The notes under the pieces are model-generated. The model had not been told where the DNA came from and did not search any database. It saw only the letters and a program-made list of their open reading frames with translations. From Acidaminococcaceae bacterium UBA2453 (lineage in GTDB: Bacteria > Bacillota > Negativicutes > Acidaminococcales > Acidaminococcaceae): a DNA stretch of 64,000 bases. The translations under genes and the position numbers were made by a program. The stretch is from NCBI GenBank assembly GCA_002342505.1, contig DDQB01000108.1:15417-79416 (forward strand). The letters are read 5' to 3'. Positions 25,317 to 35,216 of the stretch are shown one piece after another. Every line of letters starts with the position of its first letter. Position 1 is the stretch's first letter.

Positions 25317-25876
25317 TATTGTCGATCCTCTTTTCCTTCATCACAGTATTCTTCGACAATCGTCTGCCAGATCCCTTTTGCTTTCAGGATCAGTTCCAGC
25401 AGATCGCGCACGGCGCCCTGTCCGCCGTTATGCGGCGTAATATAATCCACCCGCTGTTTCACATCTTCGGCCGCATCGCCCGGAGCTGCGGATAACCCCA
25501 CCGTCAGCAGCGCCGGAAGATCATTCAGGTCGTCGCCCATAAAGGCTATCTCTTCCATTGACAGTCCGTGCTTCTCTGCCAGTAACAGGATGGCCTGATT
25601 TTTGGCTGATATACCGCTCATTACATCTTCTGCAATACCCAATTCTTCTGCACGCCGTTGCACGATAGGGCCTTTGCGGCCAGTAATAACAGCGATGATA
25701 AGTCCGTGCCGCCTGGCGGATGTGATGCCAAGTCCGTCTTTAGCATTAAATCGTTTGAATAATTCCCCGTCGGCGCCGATGTTAATACTGCCATCGGTGA
25801 GGGTACCGTCCATATCTAAGGCCACAAGGCGGATGCAGGACGCTTTTTGCTGTAATTCTTCTAACTCTCTGCTCAT
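25316..25876 (-). CDS. kdsC: 3-deoxy-D-manno-octulosonate 8-phosphate phosphatase KdsC
   Basis: The 186-residue HAD-family enzyme removes phosphate from Kdo-8-P. Motif I is LVALDMDGTLTDG, motif II is VITGRKG and the Mg site is GDDLNDLP, all as in KdsC. A short C-terminal tail ends in acidic residues. The frame is open to 25906, but ATG 25876 is preceded by CAGGAG at good spacing. It follows kdsD after 44 bases and is the last Kdo gene of the cluster. Confidence 0.94.
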   Translation of the reverse strand: MSRELEELQQKASCIRLVALDMDGTLTDGSINIGADGELFKRFNAKDGLGITSARRHGLIIAVITGRKGPIVQRRAEELGIAEDVMSGISAKNQAILLLAEKHGLSMEEIAFMGDDLNDLPALLTVGLSAAPGDAAEDVKQRVDYITPHNGGQGAVRDLLELILKAKGIWQTIVEEYCDEGKEDRQ

Positions 25877-25920
25877 AAAAACTCCTGTTTCACTGGTGTA
25901 AAACAAAGAAAAAAGGGAAC

Positions 25921-26895
25921 TTACACTACGCCCTGGCGTACCAGGTCTGTCATATGCAGCAGACCGATCACATGCCGTTCTTCATCCAGTACGGGCAACA
26001 CCGTGATAGGTTTCGGCGTATGGCTTTCCATAATATGCAATGCCTGAGCGGCCAGCTTATCTTTCGTAATAAATTTCGGATTTTTTGTCATCAGTTCAGT
26101 AACGGGCCGTTTCAGGAAGTCCATACCTTTAGACAGGCCTCGGCGGATGTCTCCGTCAGTCAGAAGTCCGATCATGATATCGTTCTCATCCACAACAGAA
26201 ACAGCGCCCAATCCTTTATCCGTAATGACAAACAGTGCTTCTGTTACCGTCGCGGTTCCATGCACTATGGGGTTCTCGCTGCCAGAATGCATGATATTCC
26301 CTACGGTAAGAAGCAGTTTCCGCCCCAGGCTGCCTCCCGGATGAAAAACAGCAAACTGTTTTGAGGTAAAGTGGTGCTGCCCCATCAGCGCCATAGCCAG
26401 CGCATCCCCAAAGGCCAATGCCGCCGTGGTACTACTGGTCGGCGCCAGGCCCAGAGGGCAGGCTTCTCTTTTTACGCCTACATCTAACACTACGTCGGAA
26501 TTTTTAGCCAGGGTTGATTCAACATTGCCTACCATGGCAATGACCTTCGCCCCGATGCGACGCAATGAAGGTAAAATATTCAGAACTTCTCCCGTTTCCC
26601 CACTGTTGGACATGGCGATAACCACATCGTTTGAGGTTACCATGCCCAGATCCCCGTGGATGCCTTCTGCCGGATGCAGGTAAAAGGACGGAGTGCCGGT
26701 ACTGGCCATCGTCGCAGAAATTTTATGTGCGATGATGCCAGATTTCCCCATCCCTGTCATGACCACACGGCCCTGGCATTCCAGAATCATTGCGACCGCC
26801 GCGTCAAAGTGCTCATCTACGCGGGGAATCAGATCCAAAATCGCCTCGGCTTCCATCTGCAGTACTTTCTGGGCATCGGTCTCCATTTCATTCAT
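25921..26895 (-). CDS. kdsD: Arabinose-5-phosphate isomerase KdsD
   Basis: The 324-residue enzyme converts ribulose-5-P to arabinose-5-P, the first Kdo precursor. A SIS domain (about 40-180) carries GMGKSGIIAHKISATMASTG and SNSGETGEVLN. Two CBS domains follow (about 205-324) with LLTDGDIRRGL. The length and order match KdsD/KpsF. It lies between kdsA and kdsC. CBS domains suggest control by a nucleotide or sugar nucleotide, as in homologues. Confidence 0.95.
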   Translation of the reverse strand: MNEMETDAQKVLQMEAEAILDLIPRVDEHFDAAVAMILECQGRVVMTGMGKSGIIAHKISATMASTGTPSFYLHPAEGIHGDLGMVTSNDVVIAMSNSGETGEVLNILPSLRRIGAKVIAMVGNVESTLAKNSDVVLDVGVKREACPLGLAPTSSTTAALAFGDALAMALMGQHHFTSKQFAVFHPGGSLGRKLLLTVGNIMHSGSENPIVHGTATVTEALFVITDKGLGAVSVVDENDIMIGLLTDGDIRRGLSKGMDFLKRPVTELMTKNPKFITKDKLAAQALHIMESHTPKPITVLPVLDEERHVIGLLHMTDLVRQGVV

Positions 26896-27026
26896 AATAA
26901 ATCGTATCCTTCCTGATAATAAATTCTCTTATATATAAGGATTCAAGGATTATTCCGTCTGCTATCCGCCTGCATATCCGAATCGTAACAATCAGACATA
27001 AAAAGCGGTTACGTCGCCGCCAAATA

Positions 27027-27845
27027 TTATTTCCGCACAATCCGATCGATGGCCAGCACATCTTTTAACAATGCTTCCAGCTGGTCCAGACGTACCATAT
27101 TAGGTCCATCACTGAGCGCTTTAGACGGATCGTCGTGCACTTCCAGGAACAACGCGTCTACGCCAACGGCCGCCGCTGCCCGTGCCATGTGGGGCACGTA
27201 TTGGCTCTGCCCGCCGCTGCAAGTTCCTTTTCCTCCGGGGATCTGTACGCTGTGAGTAGCGTCCATGACTACGGGATAGCCTAACTCCCGCATAATGGCC
27301 AGTCCCCTCATATCGGTCACCAATGTATTGTAGCCAAAACTGGAACCCCGTTCCGTCAACAGGATGTCACGGCAGCCTGCTGCTTCCAGTTTGGAAATTA
27401 CATTCTTCATATCCCAGGGCGCCAGAAACTGTCCTTTTTTCACATTAACGCATTTACCAGTCTTCCCCGCTGCATAAACCAGATCTGTCTGACGGCAGAG
27501 AAACGCAGGAATCTGCAGAACATCTAACACTTCCGCCGCTTTCTCCACCTGATATGTCTCATGGATATCGCTGACAATGGGTACCCCCAGTTCTTTTTTT
27601 ATCGCAGCCAGCTGTTTCAGCCCCTCATCCAGTCCCGGACCCCTGAATGAATCATAGGACGAACGGTTTGCTTTGTCGAAAGATGCTTTAAATACATAGG
27701 GTATGCCTAATTTTTCACAGATTCGTTTCACTTCCTGCCCGATGGCCAGGCTGTGCTCGTAACCTTCCAGCACGCAGGGGCCTGCCAACAGCAGCATGGG
27801 CTGCCCGGGACCAACTTTATAAGGTCCTACGTTAATCGTATGCAT
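27027..27845 (-). CDS. kdsA: Kdo-8-phosphate synthase KdsA, metal-dependent type
   Basis: The 272-residue TIM-barrel enzyme condenses arabinose-5-P with phosphoenolpyruvate. [11 protein letters not shown] holds Cys24 at the site where metal-dependent KdsA enzymes have Cys and E. coli-type enzymes have Asn, so a divalent-metal class is predicted. [12 protein letters not shown] and [15 protein letters not shown] are family signatures. The start overlaps the kdsB stop by one base (TGATG), and the Kdo genes are therefore translationally coupled. Confidence 0.95.
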   Translation of the reverse strand: MHTINVGPYKVGPGQPMLLLAGPCVLEGYEHSLAIGQEVKRICEKLGIPYVFKASFDKANRSSYDSFRGPGLDEGLKQLAAIKKELGVPIVSDIHETYQVEKAAEVLDVLQIPAFLCRQTDLVYAAGKTGKCVNVKKGQFLAPWDMKNVISKLEAAGCRDILLTERGSSFGYNTLVTDMRGLAIMRELGYPVVMDATHSVQIPGGKGTCSGGQSQYVPHMARAAAAVGVDALFLEVHDDPSKALSDGPNMVRLDQLEALLKDVLAIDRIVRK

Positions 27846-28573
27846 CAGTTTCCTCCCAAAATCTTATTTACTGCTTCCAGATCCGCCTGAGTGTCTACAC
27901 CTACGCCCTGGAAACTGCTCTCCAACACTTTGATCTTATATCCGTTTTCCAACACTCGCAGCTGCTCCAGACTTTCTACCTGTTCCAACGGAGTAGGCGC
28001 CATAGCCGCGTACTGCATCAGAAAAGTCCGGGTATATGCGTAGATGCCAACATGCTTGTACACTTTGAACAGATTAGATTTATTACGGGGATATGGCAAC
28101 AGGCTGCGGGAAAAATACAGGGCGTACCCGTTTTGATCCGTTACCACTTTCACAGCGGACGGATCGCCGTATTCGCTTTCCTGCATCTGCGCTTTCATGG
28201 TTGCCATTTTCAATTCCGGCTCTTCCGCAAAAGCATTGGCCAACCGATCGATAATCTCCGGCGGGATCATGGGTTCGTCTCCCTGTACATTAACAATCAC
28301 ATCCGCATCCGGATATTTTTCCGCTACTTCCGCCAAGCGACTGGTCCCATTTGGATGATCTTCCCTTGTCATGCAGGCGTTGCCCCCAAAAGCCAGCACC
28401 GTATCATAGACGCGGGCGTCATCCGTTGCAACGATAACTTCCGTTGGGATTTCCGCCTTTTTTGCCTGTTCGTAGACCCACTGGATCATAGGCCTTCCTG
28501 CAATCAGCTTCAACGGTTTACCCGGCAGTCGGGTCGACGCATACCGCGCCGGTATTACACAGATTACTTTCAT
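27845..28573 (-). CDS. kdsB: CMP-Kdo synthetase KdsB
   Basis: This 242-residue cytidylyltransferase activates Kdo with CTP. The nucleotide-binding start is [16 protein letters not shown], followed by MIQWVYEQA and the [10 protein letters not shown] metal site. It is the direct supplier of the WaaA domain encoded by the gene upstream. It precedes kdsA with a one-base overlap. No unusual feature is visible. Confidence 0.96.
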   Translation of the reverse strand: MKVICVIPARYASTRLPGKPLKLIAGRPMIQWVYEQAKKAEIPTEVIVATDDARVYDTVLAFGGNACMTREDHPNGTSRLAEVAEKYPDADVIVNVQGDEPMIPPEIIDRLANAFAEEPELKMATMKAQMQESEYGDPSAVKVVTDQNGYALYFSRSLLPYPRNKSNLFKVYKHVGIYAYTRTFLMQYAAMAPTPLEQVESLEQLRVLENGYKIKVLESSFQGVGVDTQADLEAVNKILGGN

Positions 28574-28607
28574 ACTCTTTTCTCTCCTTGTATCATAAAA
28601 CCACCGC

Positions 28608-31163
28608 TTATTTATTTGCCTTCTGTTTTCTGGCCAGAACCCGTTTCACGGTGTCTTCCAGTTTTTTGTCAAAAGTTTCTTCATTCTGTGTGATCATTAT
28701 GTCCATGTTCATGACATATAGCGGTATCTCCCGGCTAAAATAGATGAATTCCGTGGGAATCTTAACCGCGTCCTTGCCTGTGGTGATCAGCGCATCCGCT
28801 TTCAATTTTTCCGCCCTCTCTGCGATATACTGCATTTCTAACATACCGTAATCATGATGATCGGGGTATCGGATTGCTTCCACGATTTCCAACCCGCAAC
28901 CAGAGACATTCTGTTCAAAAGAAGATGGATTGCCGATAGCTGAGAAGACCATGACCCGTTTTCCTTCTAATTCTTCTAAGGGCAGAGGATTCTGCTGAAT
29001 CCCCTTATACCAGTCTGCAATCTCCACAAACTCTTTTGCATGATGGATACTTTCCACAATAGGCGCTTCCGTATTATACTGCCGGATGTTATCCATCAGG
29101 CTTGTCCGTATCAGCTGGGAACTCTGATCTGATTTGGTAAAGAGGAACATGTCTGCGCGATCAAGATGGCTAAGTGGTTCGCGCAGGATGCCCCGGGGCA
29201 GCAGATATCCATTTCCGAATTGGTTAAGCGTATCCACCAGGACAATATCCAGATCCCGGTTTACCTGCCAGTGCTGGTACCCATCGTCCATGATGATTAC
29301 TTCTGCGTCCAATTTATCCACCGCATACCGGCCGGTCACATCACGGTTTTTTCCAATGACGACCGGAATATCTGACATCATCTTGGCCATCAGGTAGGCT
29401 TCGTCGCCCGCTTCATAACTGGTCATGTAAATCTTCTTGCCGTCCGAGACAACGCCCAACGGTTTATCCCAGTGGGAACGATACCCGCGGTTCAAAATGA
29501 CGACACGGTATCCCATTTTCTGAATCATCTTGGCCACACGCTGCGCGGTAGGAGTCTTACCAGTACCGCCTACGGTGATATTACCGATAGAAATGACACA
29601 GCAGTCCAGCCTGCTCCGGGACAAAATACCCGCTTCATACAGCCACAGATTGACTCGGGCGCCAAATCCATAGAGGTAAGACAGTCCACGCAGGAATCCC
29701 AGCAGGATAAAAGCATACCAAGGCCGTTCCGGCGCGTGAGCCAGATGGAAAATATACTGGCTGATGGCAGCGCCGTGTTTCAGACCACCGCCTCCAACAT
29801 CATTAAAGTTACGGGTATTGATTGGATATTCTTTCGTATAAGCGCGGGGGATCGCAGCCTTATCCAGCAGATCCTTCAGATAATGCATGGTATTCAGTGC
29901 AGCGCCGCGATTCTCCCGGATGACCTGAATAGAAGCCTCTCCCATCCTCTTACGAAGAGCATCGTTTTCTGCAATTTCCAGAAATTCCTTTCCCAGCTCT
30001 CTGGCATCATGTACCGTACGGCAGGCGCCAGCCTTTGTCAACAGTGCGTAGGAATCCTTAAAGCTCAGCATGCTGGGACCCACCAGGATCGGTTTGGCAT
30101 GAGCTGCCGGCTCCAGTACGTTATGACCGCCGTACCCTCTTTTCAGGCTGCCGCCCACGAAAACGATATCGCCCACTGCATAAATACGTCCCAGTTCGCC
30201 GATGGTATCTATCATCACCACAGGATAGGCCGGCCGTTTTCCTTTCATTTCTTTCAGTCTGGAACGAAGCCCGGTTTCGTAACCGAATTTACTGTTCAAC
30301 CGCTTAATATCATCTACACGGCTCGTCTTACGGGGAGCCATGATAAGCCTTGCTTTGGGATATTTTTGGCGCAATTCAGTAAAGGCCGTTAGCACCGCTT
30401 CTTCTTCCGGCGAATGAGTAGATCCTGCCACAACAACAGGAAACGAATCCTCGTCCAATCCCAGCTCCGTCTTATATGTTTCCAGATTTTCCGGAGTCAC
30501 CGCCGCATAGGTCTGGTCAAATTTTGTATTACCTGTCACAAAGATTTTTTTAGAATCTGCGCCAAGATGAGTAATATAATTAGCGTCAATACTGGACTGC
30601 ATACAGAAACGGCTCACGGTTCGCAGCATGTCTCGCCAGATGCTGAACAGATAATGATATGTCTTGACCGACCTTTCGGAAATACGGCCGTTTACCATCA
30701 TCACAGGAATGTTCCGCTCCCGGACAGCCTTCAAGAAGTTAGGCCACAGTTCCGTCTCGACCGGCAGGAAAATGCCAGGCTGCACACGACGTACAACAGA
30801 TTCCGCCACCCAAGGCAGATCCAGCGGGAAATAAATGTAACTGTCTGCTTCCGGGATAATCTGTTTTGCCATATTGTAGCCACCCACGGTAAAAGCAGAT
30901 ACCAGCACTTTCCGCTCCGGCATCACTTTTTTGATTTCTTTTACAATCGGACTGGTCGCTACAATTTCACCTATCGATGCACCATGGATCCAGATGCAAT
31001 CGGCATTCATCACATCAGCAATCTCTTCCCTGCGGATCAAACCGATACTCTGCCGAAACCATCTGACAGATCCCTTTTCCTCAAACAGGCAATAAATAAA
31101 AAAGGGCAATCCCATGATGAAAAATATAAGCAGGACTAATATATCATAAAGAAAATACATCAT
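28608..31163 (-). CDS. WaaA-LpxK fusion: Kdo transferase joined to tetraacyldisaccharide 4'-kinase
   Basis: The 851-residue protein is one uninterrupted frame. Residues 1-435 are a Kdo transferase (WaaA/KdtA): an N-terminal membrane anchor, HGASIGE at 60-66 with the predicted catalytic Glu, and GGSLKRGYGGHNVLEPA near 337-353. Residues about 455-851 are LpxK, with an amphipathic start, the P-loop GNITVGGTGKT at 527-537 and DDGYQHWQ. LpxK phosphorylates lipid IVA at 4' and WaaA then adds Kdo, so two consecutive steps are physically linked. It lies ten bases after msbA and 34 bases before kdsB. Either domain alone has normal length. Confidence 0.93.
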   Translation of the reverse strand: MMYFLYDILVLLIFFIMGLPFFIYCLFEEKGSVRWFRQSIGLIRREEIADVMNADCIWIHGASIGEIVATSPIVKEIKKVMPERKVLVSAFTVGGYNMAKQIIPEADSYIYFPLDLPWVAESVVRRVQPGIFLPVETELWPNFLKAVRERNIPVMMVNGRISERSVKTYHYLFSIWRDMLRTVSRFCMQSSIDANYITHLGADSKKIFVTGNTKFDQTYAAVTPENLETYKTELGLDEDSFPVVVAGSTHSPEEEAVLTAFTELRQKYPKARLIMAPRKTSRVDDIKRLNSKFGYETGLRSRLKEMKGKRPAYPVVMIDTIGELGRIYAVGDIVFVGGSLKRGYGGHNVLEPAAHAKPILVGPSMLSFKDSYALLTKAGACRTVHDARELGKEFLEIAENDALRKRMGEASIQVIRENRGAALNTMHYLKDLLDKAAIPRAYTKEYPINTRNFNDVGGGGLKHGAAISQYIFHLAHAPERPWYAFILLGFLRGLSYLYGFGARVNLWLYEAGILSRSRLDCCVISIGNITVGGTGKTPTAQRVAKMIQKMGYRVVILNRGYRSHWDKPLGVVSDGKKIYMTSYEAGDEAYLMAKMMSDIPVVIGKNRDVTGRYAVDKLDAEVIIMDDGYQHWQVNRDLDIVLVDTLNQFGNGYLLPRGILREPLSHLDRADMFLFTKSDQSSQLIRTSLMDNIRQYNTEAPIVESIHHAKEFVEIADWYKGIQQNPLPLEELEGKRVMVFSAIGNPSSFEQNVSGCGLEIVEAIRYPDHHDYGMLEMQYIAERAEKLKADALITTGKDAVKIPTEFIYFSREIPLYVMNMDIMITQNEETFDKKLEDTVKRVLARKQKANK

Positions 31164-31172
31164 AGGCTATAA

Positions 31173-32909
31173 TCAGCTCTCTTCCTTGTTGTTGTAGTAC
31201 TGGATCTGGTACAGATGCGCATACAATCCATTCTTTTTCATGAGTTCTTCATGCGTGCCGTCCTCGGCCAGACTTCCTTTTTCCATTACAAGAATCCGGT
31301 CTGCATTCTTTATCGTAGACAGCCGATGAGCAATGACTAAAGCCGTTCGCCCTACCATCAGCCGATTCAACGCTTCCTGCACCAGACGTTCGCTTTCCGT
31401 ATCCAGCGCGGAAGTGGCTTCGTCCAGAATCAGGATGCGCGGATTTTTCAGAATTGCCCTTGCAATCGCAATGCGTTGCCGCTGTCCGCCGGAAATATTT
31501 ACACCCCGATCCCCCAGCATCGTTTCATATCCTTGTGGAAGTTCCATTATAAAGTCATGGGCATTGGCCGCTTTGGCTGCCGCTTCAATTTCTTCTTTTG
31601 TCGCATCCAGTCTGCCATACAGGATATTGTCATAAACGGTACCGTTAAACAGGATGGTTTCCTGGGGCACGATACCGACCTGAGCCCGCAGTGAATCCAG
31701 CGTTACCTGTTTAATGTCTGTACCATCTATCCTGATTACACCTTCATCACAGTTATAGAAACGGGGAAGCAGGCTGGCAATAGTAGATTTCCCGGCTCCG
31801 GAAGGCCCTACCAGCCCCACCACCTGTCCCGGTTTCACGTCAAAGCTCAGATCATGGATAATTTGATCGCCTTTATTGTAAGAAAAAGTTACATGTTCAA
31901 AACTTACGGTACCTGTCACCGACGGCAGTGCTTTAGCGCCAGGCAGGTCTTTGACTTCTTCTTTCAGATCAAGTATTCCGAAAACACGCTGAGCGGCAGC
32001 CAACGCTTTCTGGATATTCCCAATAGTACGGGTAATACGTTTGATAGGATTTGAAATATTTACTGCATATGCCAAAAAAGCGACAAGGGAACCTGCCGTA
32101 GTTTCTCCTTTAATTACATTATTACCACCATACCAAATAATCAGGGTAACACCTAAGGCTGCCACGAATTCAATGGTTGGAGTGAGTGTCGCCATATACT
32201 TGGCATTTTTTAAGTTCGCCCTGAGGTTTTCCTCATTCTCCTTTTCAAACCGGTCAATTTCATACTGTTCTCTGACAAAAGACTTTACCACCCGCGCAGA
32301 ACTTACCGCTTCCTGCAGAACGGACGTGATATCAGCCGTCGATGCCTGAATCAGCCCGCCGGAACTGCGAATCTTCTTGCCAAAAAAATTCATGAAGAAA
32401 AGCACTGCCGGAAATGTCAGAATCGTGAAAACCGTAAGTTTCCAGTCCAGGTAAACCATGGCGCAAATAGAGCCTATCAGAATAAAGCTTTCCGTAACCA
32501 GATCAATGGTGTTGTCTACCATGGCTCCCTGCAATGCATTAACATCATTGGTCACATAACTCATGATCGTGCCAGTCTTATTTTTATCATAAAAAGACAT
32601 GGAAAGCCGCTGCAGCTTGCGGAACACTTCGGTCCGGATATCGATAATGACATGCTGTCCTACCCAGTTCATAAGGTAACTCTGCCCATAAAAGAAGATG
32701 CCGCGGAGCAGAAAGATCACAACGATACTGATTGAAATCATATTCAGCCTGAAAGCGTCTTTGGCGTTCAGCACATCATCAATCATATCACGAAAAATCC
32801 AGGGCAGATACAGATTACCTCCTGCAGCCAGTACGGTACACACAATAGCTGCAAGCAATACATGCCAATATGGTTTTATATAAAGTAACAGACGTTTATA
32901 CAAATTCAT
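31173..32909 (-). CDS. msbA: Lipid A export ABC transporter MsbA
   Basis: The 578-residue half-transporter has six TM helices (about 1-310) followed by an ATPase domain. Walker A is GPSGAGKST, the signature is ISGGQRQRIAIARA and Walker B is ILILDEATSALDTES. Its position between lpxB and the waaA-lpxK fusion strongly favours MsbA, which flips core-lipid A across the inner membrane, over a drug exporter. Nothing indicates a fused partner; it should work as a homodimer. Confidence 0.9.
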   Translation of the reverse strand: MNLYKRLLLYIKPYWHVLLAAIVCTVLAAGGNLYLPWIFRDMIDDVLNAKDAFRLNMISISIVVIFLLRGIFFYGQSYLMNWVGQHVIIDIRTEVFRKLQRLSMSFYDKNKTGTIMSYVTNDVNALQGAMVDNTIDLVTESFILIGSICAMVYLDWKLTVFTILTFPAVLFFMNFFGKKIRSSGGLIQASTADITSVLQEAVSSARVVKSFVREQYEIDRFEKENEENLRANLKNAKYMATLTPTIEFVAALGVTLIIWYGGNNVIKGETTAGSLVAFLAYAVNISNPIKRITRTIGNIQKALAAAQRVFGILDLKEEVKDLPGAKALPSVTGTVSFEHVTFSYNKGDQIIHDLSFDVKPGQVVGLVGPSGAGKSTIASLLPRFYNCDEGVIRIDGTDIKQVTLDSLRAQVGIVPQETILFNGTVYDNILYGRLDATKEEIEAAAKAANAHDFIMELPQGYETMLGDRGVNISGGQRQRIAIARAILKNPRILILDEATSALDTESERLVQEALNRLMVGRTALVIAHRLSTIKNADRILVMEKGSLAEDGTHEELMKKNGLYAHLYQIQYYNNKEES

Positions 32910-32938
32910 GAAAACTCCTAATAATTCCTTTAGCTTTA

Positions 32939-34099
32939 TTATGAAAGAATTTGTAATGCTTCTTCCTGATGTTCCCGGGCCATGCGCAGCACCAGTTCCG
33001 CCACCCGTTTTACAGCGCCAGGTTCACCCAGTTTTTCTTTAACTTCCCTCAAATCTTTCTGCAGCTGCGCAAAGCGGAGCGGCTCCAGCATCTCCAATGC
33101 AACGGATACGATAGTTCCCGGCGTACAGTCATCCTGCAGCAATTCCGGTTCGATCAGTCTTCCTGCCACAATGTTAGGCAGGCCGATATGGGGAATTTCT
33201 ACCACCCGTTTGGCAATCCAGAAGCTTACCGGCGAAGATTTATACAAAATGATACATCCAAGCCCGCACAATGCCGCTTCCAGCGTAACGGTACCGCTGG
33301 TAGCAATAGCAAAATCCGCCACGCTCATGATGTCATAATTGTGATCTTCCGTAAGCGTCACTTCCAGACCAGCTTCTTTAATCGAATGTTCCAATGTTTC
33401 CCTGGCAATGGTTGCCGCCCGGGGCATGGCAAAATCAAATTCCGGCCGTTTTTGTTTTAAAATCTTTGCTGCCGCTAACATCTCCGGCAAAAGGCGTCGT
33501 ATCTCCATTTCCCGACTGCCCGGCATTAACAGGATAAGAGGATGTCCTTGCCGTTTTCCCGCCAGCTTTTCCGCTGCACTTCGGGGCAGGGAAGGTTTCA
33601 CCGTATCCACCAATGGATGACCCACAAATTCAAGATCTGCGCCGTAGGATTTGTACAGATCATATTCAAAAGGAAAGATGGATGCAATCTTATCCACTAC
33701 CTTCACCACACCGGCGGCCCGACTGGGTCTCCACGCCCAGGCAGACGGCGCGATAAAAGATACCACCTTTATCCCCCGTTCTTTGGCAAGTTTCGCCAGC
33801 CGCATATTGAATCCGGGATAATCAATAGTCAGAAGCACATCCGGTTTCCGCCTTTCCATCAATTTGATGAAATCACTGCGCAGTTTCCAGATGTCCGGCA
33901 ATTTTTTTAACACTTCCACAAAACCCATAACACTGTGGTCTTTAATGTCGAACAGGACCTCGCCACCGGCTTGACGCAAGCAGTCGCCGCCCATGCCAAA
34001 CACTTCGGCTTCCGGATTCAGTTGTTTAATAGCCCGGGTCACTGCTCCGGCATGCAGATCGCCGGAAGCTTCCCCTGCGGAAATTAAAATCTTTGTCAT
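32939..34099 (-). CDS. lpxB: Lipid-A-disaccharide synthase LpxB
   Basis: The 386-residue glycosyltransferase joins UDP-2,3-diacylglucosamine and lipid X. The start MTKILISAGEASGDLHAG carries the invariant SGEASGD-type motif, and LLLTIDYPGFNMRLAK and LPGSREMEI-type segments follow. The frame is open to 34150, but GAGGAATT before ATG 34099 marks the start. A terminator and a new extended -10 promoter just upstream suggest that lpxB opens a separate transcription unit with msbA, waaA-lpxK and the kds genes. Confidence 0.95.
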   Translation of the reverse strand: MTKILISAGEASGDLHAGAVTRAIKQLNPEAEVFGMGGDCLRQAGGEVLFDIKDHSVMGFVEVLKKLPDIWKLRSDFIKLMERRKPDVLLTIDYPGFNMRLAKLAKERGIKVVSFIAPSAWAWRPSRAAGVVKVVDKIASIFPFEYDLYKSYGADLEFVGHPLVDTVKPSLPRSAAEKLAGKRQGHPLILLMPGSREMEIRRLLPEMLAAAKILKQKRPEFDFAMPRAATIARETLEHSIKEAGLEVTLTEDHNYDIMSVADFAIATSGTVTLEAALCGLGCIILYKSSPVSFWIAKRVVEIPHIGLPNIVAGRLIEPELLQDDCTPGTIVSVALEMLEPLRFAQLQKDLREVKEKLGEPGAVKRVAELVLRMAREHQEEALQILS

Positions 34100-34230
34100 A
34101 ATTCCTCTATGTTGTTCTGTCAGCTCCAAATCGGGTTCACCCATACACATGACACGATTAATTACGCATTCACCTTTTCAAGTGTCCATAAACTGACAGA
34201 TCCCTATTTTTATACATACTAAATCATCTT

Positions 34231-34239
34231 ATTATAACA
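34231..34239 (-). promoter_or_regulatory. Extended -10 promoter upstream of lpxB
   Basis: On the minus strand TGTTATAAT (TG-N-TATAAT) lies just after the lpxI terminator and about 130 bases before lpxB. The -35 match is poor. Confidence 0.5.
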
Positions 34240-34240
34240 C

Positions 34241-34271
34241 AAAAAAGCAGCTGAATAAACCTTTCAGCTGC
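34241..34271 (-). terminator. Terminator downstream of lpxI
   Basis: On the minus strand GCAGCTGAA pairs with TTCAGCTGC and is followed by TTTTTTG. It separates lpxC-fabZ-lpxA-lpxI from lpxB and the genes behind it. Confidence 0.8.
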
Positions 34272-34345
34272 TCATTCCATAAATATTTTACTTTTATTTT
34301 CTTCTTTGCAAAACACTTTCTAAACGATTGACGCTTCACAACGTT

Positions 34346-35170
34346 TCACCGCAAATCTGATTCGCTCATGGAAACGATCGTGATGCTCTTTTCCTCGGCC
34401 ATGGCCAAGGTGCGTTTCCGATCCACCAGGAGCGTCCTTCCCGCTTCAATAGCAATGCCGGTGGCTCCGGCGTGAATCATAGACGTCAGCGTTGTCGTAC
34501 CGATACTGGGCATATCGAATCGGTTATCCTGTGCCGGTTTTGCAGTCTTGGCCACAATCACGCCGCCTTTTCCCAAAAAACCGCCCCGTAAAATGCAGGC
34601 ATCTGTTCCTTCAATGGCTTCCAGCGCCATGACTGCCTGATTCTTCACCACAACCGTCTGCCCGATATCCATCCTCCCCAATTCTTTCGCCATACGGAAG
34701 CCGAACTGCATGTCCTTCCATTCCTGTTCCGTAGGCTGCCGTTTTGTCAGCACCCCTGGTTCCGGAAGCAGCGGCTGGATCAGCTTTGTCTGATCCATAA
34801 CATGCATGCCTTTATCTTCAATCAGCTTGACGATAGCGTTCATGATGGTATCGTCTTTCCGGTCCGGCAGGGAAGCCAGCACCCGGATTGTAGTCAGGTC
34901 CGGAATCATGACGCCGTTCTTATACAGCACTTCCTTGGTGACTTTCCCAATCATGGTCACATTTTTTACATCATGTTTCTTCAACGTATCCAGGATTTTC
35001 CCAACTTTGCCAACGTTGATGGTATAAAAAATATCTGCAGACTCCGGCAATTCCGGATCCGTGTCTGCTACAACGGCAATGGCCACTACTCTGTAGCCCA
35101 GCTGCTTTGCGGACTGGGCCACATCCACCGGAAGATGACCGATGCCTGCCAATATCCCTAAGGTTTCCAT
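34346..35170 (-). CDS. lpxI: UDP-2,3-diacylglucosamine pyrophosphatase LpxI
   Basis: The 274-residue enzyme hydrolyses UDP-2,3-diacylglucosamine to lipid X and UMP. It belongs to the LpxI family (DUF1009), not the LpxH metallophosphatases. The start METLGILAGIGHLPVDVA and the middle ALEAIEGTDACILRGG are family marks. The frame is open to 35251; ATG 35170 gives the normal length and follows GGCGGA. It lies 46 bases after lpxA. The choice of LpxI is the alternative used by several non-gamma-proteobacterial diderms. Confidence 0.93.
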   Translation of the reverse strand: METLGILAGIGHLPVDVAQSAKQLGYRVVAIAVVADTDPELPESADIFYTINVGKVGKILDTLKKHDVKNVTMIGKVTKEVLYKNGVMIPDLTTIRVLASLPDRKDDTIMNAIVKLIEDKGMHVMDQTKLIQPLLPEPGVLTKRQPTEQEWKDMQFGFRMAKELGRMDIGQTVVVKNQAVMALEAIEGTDACILRGGFLGKGGVIVAKTAKPAQDNRFDMPSIGTTTLTSMIHAGATGIAIEAGRTLLVDRKRTLAMAEEKSITIVSMSESDLR

Positions 35171-35216
35171 AAAGTATCCGCCTGTTTTGTGGAGACACTG
35201 ATTATATCGTGTTTCC

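Noticed and set aside
29472..30392. 306-codon plus-strand frame inside the waaA-lpxK gene
   Set aside because: It is antisense to a strongly conserved enzyme and its translation has no recognisable domain or ribosome site.
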